Shown piece by piece: positions 10,820 through 20,811 of a DNA stretch of 64,000 nt (the first letter of the stretch is position 1; each line of letters starts with the position of its first letter). The translations under genes and the position numbers were made by a program. The stretch covers positions 1 through 64,000 of the forward strand of contig JALLLS010000052.1 in assembly GCA_025094145.1 (NCBI GenBank), in the 5' to 3' direction. The notes beneath the pieces were generated by a model. That model had not been told where the DNA came from, did not search any database, and saw nothing but the letters and a program-made list of their open reading frames with translations. Source of the stretch: Spinellus fusiger. Its lineage: Eukaryota; Mucoromycota; Mucoromycetes; Mucorales; Phycomycetaceae.

Positions 10820-13639
10820 AGCAGAGAAGACATTTGACTTATAATCTCTTTGAATAAGTATACTTTCTTTACTAATTAAATATAGCAAATCTATGATAAC
10901 TTATATTAGAATAAACTCATTAATACAAAGTGTGAACTATAAAGCACATTTTTGTAGCAAGCTAGCCTTCTTTCAAGTCATATCACATCATATCAATCTC
11001 AATTGAATGATAGTCTTAGATAACATATCTGTTTTATTCTAGTTATATATTCATCGATCTATCTGTGAAATTAGATATAAACATACGATATTGTTAATTA
11101 TTTTTTCATTGATTACCAGTAAGTATTCATCATTTCATTAAAAGATTAGAATAATAAAGACCTTGTTCTCAATTTGGTAATGATTTTCTTTTGCATTAAC
11201 TTAAGTCTATATACAAGTTAGTCCAATGTCTATGAGGGAAAATGACTGCTTTTTTACACCAAGTTTATTCTCTTTCCTCCAATAAATTCAGACCACGCAT
11301 TTTTCTTTTGTTTTAGATGTAAAACGCTTTATATCCTGACAAATATCTAGAAACTCAATACATAAATATCTACTTCAGGATAAATTATATAAATATAATA
11401 TATTTATACTTCTATTTATAGTTTTGTAAAATGGTAAGCGGGTTGAATGTAGATTACTATAGATGTGAATATCTAACTTATCTACAGGTGTAAAAAAGAC
11501 CAAAAGAAATAAAACTACTTTCAAATAGATATTCGATTTATTTTTTATATAAATAAAATAAAAACTCCTCCCCACCATAGATGGCATGGATCACACTATT
11601 TTCACAAATGATCCATTCACTTTTTGGAAAAAGAAAAAGAAAATCCGTGCACTTTCTGAACAGATAATTTGTGAAATTAGTGTATAAATGCAGCCAAAAA
11701 TGATTCCTAACTATTTTCAAAAGGATGTCTATTTCTCTTTTTTTTAAAAAATAATAATAATAATAATAATAATAAACATGATTGGTTGACTGATAGTCAA
11801 TGTTCACCCCCACACTTCATATACTGAGATGAAAGGGCTTTCATCCTCTTCATGGTCTGCTCTTTGCGCTTCTTAAACCTTTTAGTCATGAAGAAGAGTA
11901 TATATTTGGAATAATGCCTTTTTATTAATCTATTGATCTATTTACTTCTTTTCTTATATTATTATTTATTCATTTATTATTTGTTTGTTTTTAATCAAGG
12001 AAAAAGACCATTTCATCGGTGTGAATGTTAGTATCAAAATTCGTACCAGACCGTGCCATTTCAAACGGAAACTAAAAGGTCCAATTATTTCGTTTATTTA
12101 AAGTAATGGTTTTTTTTCTAATGAAAATAAAATAAAATAAAAAAACAAAGGTCAGCAGATTCGCTATGGTATAATTTATTTGTTTTTCAGTATGTCCAGT
12201 TACTAATACATTAAGGTTTCGAGTTCCAAGATTAATCTATTCATTAAAATAAGAATAAAGAATGGCTATGACAATAGTGCTTATTAGCTCTTATAGTAAG
12301 CATTGAGCTCAGTCTCTACTCACAAAAAAAAACTATAATACTAAGGATCAGTACTTGGGTCAAGATTTACAATAAAAATTCTGGATTTTGTTTTACTTTT
12401 TTTTTTGAAACCTTTTTCCCGGTACTTTCAGGAAACAACAGGCTTATATGTATTAATTTTCAATAAGTGTGTGAAGGTTGTACATGTAATAAGAGAAGGG
12501 ATATGAAAACAAAGAATTACAGAGTTCTTAAAATGACTAAACAACTTGACAGATAGTTGTATTTTCTTTATAGCATTGTCATTAATTCGTGCCAAGAGTA
12601 ATAATTTTATAAAGTAGAAGCTTAATAATATTCACTTTTCATATGTTTAAGAGAGTCATATGATATACTAGTCTGCCTGCTGGGATGATCTTGTAATATT
12701 TTATCTGTATATTAACGATCTAGGAACAATATAAGCAAGTATTCCATTATTATTTCTTAATAATCTATAAATTAAATGGAATGATAAAAATGTTTGGTGT
12801 AACTTGTCAACATGAAAAGTATCTATATCATGCAAAACATAAGTTGATTGATAGGAATTTTATGACACATCTAAAGAGTGTTATTAAATATACAACTGTC
12901 AAAAGTAATATTCATACTGTTAACTACTTTTGATCTTTATTTTTATTTTAAAATTAAAGAAGTACGTAAGGTGCAACGAATAAATTATATCTCGAATCGG
13001 TGTTTATGCAAAACACCCTCAAGACATTTTAAAAAGAATAGTAACTGTCAATGGTGGGTAATCTTTATAATGCTAAGTAAATGTTTGATAAGATAATGTT
13101 TCATTAACTAATCAATATTTTTAATCAATATTCATAAGCAGAAACATTTATGAAAAAATAAAATAAAATAAAAAGAGTATTCAAGTAATGTAAAGGATGT
13201 GAAAAAAAAATTAATATGGAAATTGCTTCTTTTTTTTAATGGCATAGTAACGCAAGACATTATAATATCTTTTACATAAAAAAAAGAAGATAAAACACGC
13301 TTTATCACTTTTTAGATAGTTTACCTGTATCACGGGTTTCCATCAGTCAGTAAACCGAAGCTCTAGCGATAACTGGGGAGAAGGGTGAGGATGAACCAGA
13401 AGACTCGTACTTATTATTGATTCTAGTAGTATTTTTGGTGTCTTTCTTTTGTTATATCTATAACAAAAAAAACACTCTGAACGGGTGCTATTTTCCTTTA
13501 GAGATAAAATAATATGTTTCAAGCTCAATCTAGCAACAAGACCGCGATTCGGAAGCTTCAATGTATTGTCCATATAATATTGGTTTGAACACCTATTTAA
13601 AAGGAGAAAGATGAGTCTTTTATATATATAAAATTAAGA
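10820..13639. other. Gene-poor AT-rich region
   Basis: No supportable gene on either strand. Short open frames here have biased, low-complexity translations and no recognisable domain. A TAA microsatellite lies near 11751-11775. This is part of the transposon-rich block. Confidence 0.55.
11751..11775. repeat. (TAA)n microsatellite
   Basis: About eight TAA units in non-coding DNA. Confidence 0.85.
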
Positions 13640-14545
13640 AATGGCCTAAGAAGACCATGACATTTAACTTGAAGTATTTTTGTTTGTTGAAAGAGCCTAA
13701 AGTTCTTGACATGTTTAAATATTTCCAAAGGTGATCAATTACATCCAGGACACAGGCTCGATGTTTTGAATGCATTGATAAGATAGGGTTTGAATCCTTC
13801 TTTTTTCAACATCCTCCGTATGCCTTTTCTCTTTATTGGTTCATGAAACTTCATATTTGTGCTTGACCAATGACTCAAGATCAACACCAGATCTTCTCCA
13901 AACTTAGCTCTCAAGTTTTGGGCTAGTTGTTTATCAGATTGTAATATATTGATATGACTCGATAGCATAATAACAAGTCTTATATTTGGCTAATAGCCTT
14001 TTTGTTCAAGAGATCTATATGTACATTGGGAAAGGTTTTTTTTTCAAGATATCGAGCTTGATTTGCGTGCATATATCCAACACATTTAATCTGATAATAC
14101 TTGCAATGGCTTCTTTAGAATAGTTTTTGGCTTTCATGGCATGGGTCAATATGGCAATTCTTTCTTTTTGTCGCAGGATGATGTTGAAGAACATTCTGAG
14201 ACGCAATAGTATTGATATAGAATGTGTGTATCTTGGTGCTTTCATAAATAGATATTTGTTGAGATTTATTTATTTTGATTGAGATTTAGGATGCATATTG
14301 GCAGTAGTCATCTTTCAGTGGGTTGATCTTTATTATTTGACACACCTCGGGTGTGAGACATGTTTTACCGGAAGCACTACCATCTCTGATTTGCTTATTA
14401 ATGAGGGACAAAAACACCTCACGGAAAAATCCTTGGTTATGCACTCATTCAAAACATATCCATCCTTACCTTCGAGTAGATGAATCAGGATATACTTAGA
14501 GAATGCATAAGTATGAGCGACGATGGTGTTGATTTCGTGGACCAA
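13640..14545 (-). pseudogene. Fanzor/TnpB-like nuclease relic
   Basis: Fanzors are eukaryotic relatives of TnpB/Cas12, RNA-guided nucleases carried by mobile elements. Read leftwards, the stretch keeps fragments of such a protein in several frames. The N-terminal part reads EINTIVAHTYAFSKYIL. The C-terminal part contains LVLILSHWSSTN, KFHEPIKRKGIRRMLKK, GFKPYLINAFKTSSLCPGC, then, past an in-frame stop at 13735-13737, LEIFKHVKNFRLF and CHGLLR. The order 'K-TSS-CPxC ... CHGLLR' matches the zinc-ribbon end of TnpB/Fanzor proteins. Many stops and shifts, and the loss of most of the middle and of the final RuvC block, show it is dead. The assignment rests on recognised motif order, not a search. 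I see no clear terminal repeats around it. Confidence 0.6.
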
Positions 14546-15037
14546 ATCTTACAAAAAAAATTGAATATTCATATCTCCAACCAGTATCATGTAAATATAT
14601 ATTGATTGTCATTATTCTGGTAGGATTGACACATGAAAAACATGTTTTAGGCTCTTCACCTGTCTTCTATGAGAATCAAATAGATTTAAGAACCCTAGGT
14701 TGATTCTATAAGTATTTTTTATCTTGTTGACTATGTAGTATTTTTAGTTCAAAGAAAATAGATAGAGATGCGGTGAAAAAGAAGGAAATAGTTGTTTTTT
14801 AATAATAATATTGAAGTGTCAGCTACTATTTATCATATGTTAATATAGTATTGTCTTCGATGATTTTGATTCCAAAGGTATTTGGTTAGTTAATGTAAAA
14901 TCAATTCTGCTCTTTTACTCAACTTCTCTGTTATTCTTTTAAACTTCTATTCTACTGTAATTATTATTAAAAATATAACTTAGTAGAAATCACCAAATAT
15001 AACAATTTCACTACTAAAAGGCATAAATGAAAATGTA
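14546..15037. other. Intergenic AT-rich
   Basis: No gene or repeat recognised between the Fanzor-like relic and the next transposon. Confidence 0.5.
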
Positions 15038-16053
15038 GTCACGCACAATTGAATTTAATACTTGCCTAAATTTTAATAAAAAAAACCTTTTTTTTCTTCA
15101 TAAAACTCTTTTTCTTTCCAAATATTATTAAACCAACACAAAATTTCAGATAAATATTCAGGAACTCAAACTCATGGAGAATAGAACAAGGCAAAAGATA
15201 GAGGATTATGGGGTATGTATTAAATGTTTAAGGCTGGATTAAAATTGGCTGTCATCGCAAACGTGGTTGAGGTGAAAAACCCATAGTTCAAAATATTATC
15301 AGAAACATCAAAGAACATTGGTCACCATTGTGTCTAAAGATTCATGAAAAAATTAAAACAAAAAGCAAGTGAGAGGTACCTTAGACACATGGAAAAGGTC
15401 ATTAGAGAGGACCTATTTGCCCCATATAATCAGCTGGAATATGAAAATATTGAGGTTTGAGGTTGATGTATGTAGAAACACCCTTATCAGCTACTGCAAT
15501 CAGTTAGGGTTTGGATCTTTTTCTAAAGCGCACAAGCTAGCCTTAACAGAAAATCACAAGAAGAAACATCTTTGTTGGGCAAGCATATTAGCTGTCATAC
15601 TGGGGCCTATGTTAGATAGTGGAAAGAGACACATCAAATTAGAGGCTTTGATTAATGGCCCACATATGGTTCTGATTTGAATCCAACTGAACACATCTGG
15701 TGGGCCTTGGAAAGATGAATTGAATAAAAAAGAGGTATCTATTACCACTATTGAAAGTTTGAAGACTCTACTTGCAGAGGAGTGGGAGAGAGTTGGTGTT
15801 GAGCTTGCACAACGATTAGTTCTGAGTATGACAGATAGATGCCAGGCTGTCATTAATGCCAAAGGAGGCCATACAAAGTATTAATTCTTCTTATTATTTT
15901 TCTATTTTCGATAAATGAATATGTTGAACTTTAGTATGCTTAAGTTTGAAGCTTCTAGATCAGATGTAAAGTGTTTTATTTGATGTTGAACATATCCTAA
16001 ATATTTTGTCCTGATATTTATTTTCAAAAGTATTAAATTCAATTGGGTGACTG
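15038..16053 (+). mobile_element. Degenerate Tc1-like element (element 2)
   Basis: About 28-bp imperfect inverted tips: left TA-GTCACGCACAATTG followed by AATTTAATACTT, and right (reverse complement) TA-CAGTCACCCAATTG followed by AATTTAATACTT. Both sides keep a TA. Inside are scrambled transposase pieces at 15180-15882: LISYCNQLGFGSFSKAHK, a C-terminal LAEEWERVG and DRCQAVINAKGGHTKY. The DDE core has a large internal deletion and several stops. The protein resembles that of the element at 61.9 kb. Confidence 0.8.
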
Positions 16054-16587
16054 TAGTATGTTGCACATTCATAACATCTCTAAAACATTTATCAACTACA
16101 TTAAATATGCTACGGCTTATCATAGATGCTCTATCACAGACTAATTATTTTATAGCTTTTTTTTTAAAAAAATAAAAATAAAAATAAAAATAGAATAAAA
16201 AAATATATTAACATTATTAGAGTAAGAAAATAGTATCAGTAGTGTTTATAGATAAAACAGCTTTATTTCTTGACAGTATAATCAATTACCTGCCACTCGT
16301 AATATGTACTTGTCTTTAGAGAGCTGAGATTTTCTTTGGTCATGTAACATTTAAACTAAAAAAAAGTATTCTGGTAAACTATCTGTTCAAGCCTAGTTAA
16401 TTATATTTTATCTATTATGAATCCATCACAGTTCTATTATTTGCTATTGTGTTTCTTCTTCTCTTAGAAATATAATGGTTCAGGAAATGGTTTACTGAAT
16501 TTACAAGATAGTGTTGAGTAAATGCAATAAAGTGAGATAGTATCTCTATTATTGAGAATTAAAACAAAATAAAGCACTAAATAACTA
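16054..16587. other. Intergenic AT-rich
   Basis: No coding sequence recognised. It lies between two Tc1 elements. Confidence 0.5.
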
Positions 16588-17930
16588 CACTCCCACATAA
16601 TAAGTGACTGGAAAAAATATTAATTTCCTTTTTTTATTCTTCAAAAATAAAATAGACCCCTTTTCTTTTCTTTTATAACTTATTCAAAAAATGTCTTCAA
16701 GCAATGAAAATCAGCCAACTCTTAGCCAAGAACATGAAGATACTTCTATTAAAAGAAGGGAGCATGCTATGTTTATTAGAGGTCAGATCATAGGACAATG
16801 GAAAAAGACATGCTACTTATCAAGAGATTTCTGACGATCTTGACATCCCAGTGAGCACAGTGGGCAGGATTATCCAATTGTATTAGAACAAAGGCATAAC
16901 TCGACTTAAAGTGCGTACAGGAGGACCTGAAAAGGTTTTATCTACTTCAAAACTGACAATTGTTTTATCTATTCGCAGAAACCCTATGCAAACAATTGCA
17001 TATCATTTGAAGAATATCAATGATGCAGTTGTGGATATTTGCCGTAGCACATTTGTAAAATAATGAATGAACTCGGGTTTTTCTCATACTCACCATCAAG
17101 GAAACCTGGTATGACACTTACTCATAAGCAAAGGCGATTGGAATGGTGTAGAAACAAGGTTGATTGGCCAGTGGATAGGTGGAGTAACGTCGTTTGGTCT
17201 GATGAGTCTCGTTTCACAGTTGTGGGCAACGATAAAGGAGCTAGAGTGATCAGAAAAATGGGTGAGAGGTATGAGGAGCGTCATATGCAAAGGACATACA
17301 AGTATGGCAAAGGTTCAGTCATGGTTTGGGGTTGCTTTTGGCGTGGAGGTGTAGGACCTCTTGTACTCTTGGAGGGGTCAGTTGATCAAGACAAGTATGT
17401 CAATGTACTTGCCAAATACTTTCTTCCCTGGTTCCAGAAATTGCAAAAGAACCTCAATGAGATCATGCTCTTCCAAGAAGACGGTGCTCCTTGCCATACT
17501 GGAGGATATAGCAGATGGTACAAACAGGAGAGATGTAGGATCGAAGGTTTTGATTTTTGGCCTGCACAAAGTCCAGTTCTTAACCCAATTGAACATGTTT
17601 GGGCTTATCTTGAAAAGAAGATCAATTCGCATCGAACAAGCATAGCCAATGCACAACAGCTTGAACAATGCTTGCGTAGTGAATGGGAGAAGATTCCAAA
17701 TGGATTTTTGGAAAATTTAGTTGATAGCATGCCAAGGAGGTGCTCTGCTGTGATAAAGAATAAAGGCTTTGCTACAAAGTACTGAGAAATATTTATATAA
17801 CGAAAATGTAGATAATCATCTAAAGAACAACTGTTCCAAATCTCGTGTTATTCCATGAACTATTTATTATGAACATCTTGGACTGATAGAAATACCTTTA
17901 TTTTTTTCAGTCACTTATTACGTGGGACTG
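16588..17930 (+). mobile_element. Tc1-like transposon, copy A of an inverted pair
   Basis: Inverted tips CACTCCCACATAATAAGTGACTGG (left) and CAGTCACTTATTACGTGGGACTG (right), each flanked by TA as expected for Tc1/mariner insertion. Length 1,343 bp. It is almost identical to copy B (19469-20809), which lies in the opposite direction. The difference appears to be only a couple of single-base indels, for example A6 versus A5 at 16686. The outer tip reads CACTCCC and the inner one CAGTCCC, in both copies. Confidence 0.92.
16691..17785 (+). pseudogene. Tc1-like transposase of copy A; catalytic half open, N-terminal half broken
   Basis: The 240-codon frame 17063-17785 holds an intact DDE core: VVWSDESRF, LFQEDGAPCH and NPIEHVW, with 36 residues counted between the second Asp and the Glu. 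Upstream, the DNA-binding half is readable (ATYQEISDDLDIPVSTVGRI) but damaged by a frameshift near 16800, an in-frame TAG near 16884 (LY*NKG) and a shift near 17055. The start would be the ATG at 16691. Unless unusual splicing removes these lesions, no full transposase is made. Confidence 0.85.
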
Positions 17931-19468
17931 TATGTGCTTAGTTGGTTTAAACCCAGCCTACCTGGTACACACAAGGAGATTTTTGGGATATATAAGGAAA
18001 TATTCTGAGAATAAAATTGCAATATTTTTATGATTGGCTAATGTGTTTTAAAATGCTTTTTCGCTGTCTAAATGAACTATTTCAAACTCTACTTGCCTGT
18101 TTTAGCAATGGCTACTGACTTTGTAATTAAAAAGTATAGAATTGGCTGTAAAGACAAGAAATAGATCAAGAATCACCCCAAAATTACAACTCAGTCACTG
18201 ATATTCTTCTCTTAGCATAATTTGTTATCTTTAAGCCCACAGTATTTGCAGCGTAACACTGCTTAAGAAAGATGTATTACAGAACACACTGAATTAACTC
18301 TAGTAATTATTGTCCATAAAATAGAACCAAACTCACTTGTGTTGAGAACAGTATAGCCATTCACTGACTCAGTATTCATAATCACTTCAGTAACTATGTT
18401 ATTGTAACTGGTATTAACAGTGGTGCTTAATGATTACAAAGTATTATTTCTAATACTGGGCTTTAGGCTCAAGCCAAATAAAGTGTGAATTGTTTGACTT
18501 GTAGATTTTATGAGTTGAGGTTAAAGTGTAATAGATCACCAGAATAATATATGAAATATTATTTGTTTTGATATTCCCCTCTTTTTGCTATTTCGTACAC
18601 TGTCCATACAAATTAACGCCCAAGTACTTGTCAAGATAAGCATAACTGAACAAGGTAATGTACTATTATTAACAAAAAAAATAGAAGGAGTGATAGACAC
18701 TACCAAGGACTATTCTAGTGATAAAAGGTAAACAGTGTCTTAATCTGGGTTTAAGTTCATTGTATTCCACAAGATACGCACTGTATTGTTATTAGACAAG
18801 TAAAGACTCCTTTCAAGTTGGTCTCAGATGGTCTTCTAGAAGGTCAATACTGTCTAGGGTCTACTCCAAGGCATAGTTATCTATCTCCCTATAATAAAGC
18901 ATAAGATTTTAGGTTGTATTCTATTGCTATGAGGAATGCCTAGAGCCGTAGCTATAGTAATATATGTTATTAGCTACAGTATTACAATAAACAATTTTAT
19001 TCATGTCGTCTTTGGGTTTTTAGGCCAAAGTATACGGAACAGTAGAACGTGTAGTTAAACTCTGTTGTTTATTAAATGGAATTACTACGTCTTTTATACT
19101 TTTCTAATCGTATAGATTCAGGGGCTAACTATCGAAATGCTATGAACTATGACATCCCTTGATATTCAATAGAGTCTCCTTAGTTTGGTAATAAATGAGT
19201 GCTCATTCCAAAAGAAGTGATCCATCCAAATATGGAAAATGTCTTCAGACAATAAACAATATATTTTATTGATAATAAATTTGATATTGAGGTATCCACA
19301 AAAAGAAAAATTATTTAGATACTAAAACCTTTGATTTTAAACACAGAGCCATAAAATGCAAGATATTTTTAGACATAAAAGGAAGGAGGTATCACCGCTT
19401 AAAGGTCAAAAAAATCTTTGGGTGTGTAGCCTACCAAGTAGGCTGGGTTTAAACCAACTAAGCACATA
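17931..19468. repeat. Spacer of the inverted Tc1 pair with 36-bp inverted flanks
   Basis: Just inside both Tc1 copies lies the same sequence in inverted orientation: TATGTGCTTAGTTGGTTTAA followed by ACCCAGCCTAC and then yTGGTA (17931-17967 and the complement at 19428-19468). The inverted symmetry therefore extends about 36 bp beyond the transposon tips before the central element begins. Confidence 0.85.
17968..19426 (+). mobile_element. Non-coding TA-flanked element, long copy (1.46 kb)
   Basis: The tips are TA-CACACAAGGAGATTTTT (left, degraded) and AAATCTTTGGGTGTG-TA (right). There is no open reading frame of note. The whole length aligns, in reverse orientation, with 47088-48306, with substitutions throughout. 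The long copy carries about 240 extra bases between two occurrences of ACAATAAACAAT (near 18983 and 19249). It behaves like a long non-autonomous Tc1/mariner-type element. Confidence 0.8.
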
Positions 19469-20809
19469 CAGTCCCACGTAATAAGTGACTGAAAAAAATA
19501 AAGGTATTTCTATCAGTCCAAGATGTTCATAATAAATAGTTCATGGAATAACACGAGATTTGGAACAGTTGTTCTTTAGATGATTATCTACATTTTCGTT
19601 ATATAAATATTTCTCAGTACTTTGTAGCAAAGCCTTTATTCTTTATCACAGCAGAGCACCTCCTTGGCATGCTATCAACTAAATTTTCCAAAAATCCATT
19701 TGGAATCTTCTCCCATTCACTACGCAAGCATTGTTCAAGCTGTTGTGCATTGGCTATGCTTGTTCGATGCGAATTGATCTTCTTTTCAAGATAAGCCCAA
19801 ACATGTTCAATTGGGTTAAGAACTGGACTTTGTGCAGGCCAAAAATCAAAACCTTCGATCCTACATCTCTCCTGTTTGTACCATCTGCTATATCCTCCAG
19901 TATGGCAAGGAGCACCGTCTTCTTGGAAGAGCATGATCTCATTGAGGTTCTTTTGCAATTTCTGGAACCAGGGAAGAAAGTATTTGGCAAGTACATTGAC
20001 ATACTTGTCTTGATCAACTGACCCCTCCAAGAGTACAAGAGGTCCTACACCTCCACGCCAAAAGCAACCCCAAACCATGACTGAACCTTTGCCATACTTG
20101 TATGTCCTTTGCATATGACGCTCCTCATACCTCTCACCCATTTTTCTGATCACTCTAGCTCCTTTATCGTTGCCCACAACTGTGAAACGAGACTCATCAG
20201 ACCAAACGACGTTACTCCACCTATCCACTGGCCAATCAACCTTGTTTCTACACCATTCCAATCGCCTTTGCTTATGAGTAAGTGTCATACCAGGTTTCCT
20301 TGATGGTGAGTATGAGAAAAACCCGAGTTCATTCATTATTTTACAAATGTGCTACGGCAAATATCCACAACTGCATCATTGATATTCTTCAAATGATATG
20401 CAATTGTTTGCATAGGGTTTCTGCGAATAGATAAAACAATTGTCAGTTTTGAAGTAGATAAACCTTTTCAGGTCCTCCTGTACGCACTTTAAGTCGAGTT
20501 ATGCCTTTGTTCTAATACAATTGGATAATCCTGCCCACTGTGCTCACTGGGATGTCAAGATCGTCAGAAATCTCTTGATAAGTAGCATGTCTTTTTCCAT
20601 TGTCCTATGATCTGACCTCTAATAAACATAGCATGCTCCCTTCTTTTAATAGAAGTATCTTCATGTTCTTGGCTAAGAGTTGGCTGATTTTCATTGCTTG
20701 AAGACATTTTTGAATAAGTTATAAAAGAAAAGAAAAGGGGTCTATTTTATTTTTGAAGAATAAAAAAAGGAAATTAATATTTTTTCCAGTCACTTATTAT
20801 GTGGGAGTG
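19469..20809 (-). mobile_element. Tc1-like transposon, copy B of an inverted pair
   Basis: Reverse-oriented, near-identical twin of copy A (1,341 bp), with TA on both sides (19467-19468 and 20810-20811). The left tip here is the inner CAGTCCCACG version and the right tip the outer CACTCCC version, mirroring copy A. Confidence 0.92.
19614..20706 (-). pseudogene. Tc1-like transposase of copy B, same lesions as copy A
   Basis: The 240-codon frame 19614-20336 is identical in protein sequence to that of copy A, with an intact DDE core. The N-terminal half carries the same frameshifts and the same in-frame TAG as copy A. Shared disabling lesions mean the two copies descend from one already broken element, not from two independent active insertions. 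Confidence 0.85.
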
Positions 20810-20811
20810 TA

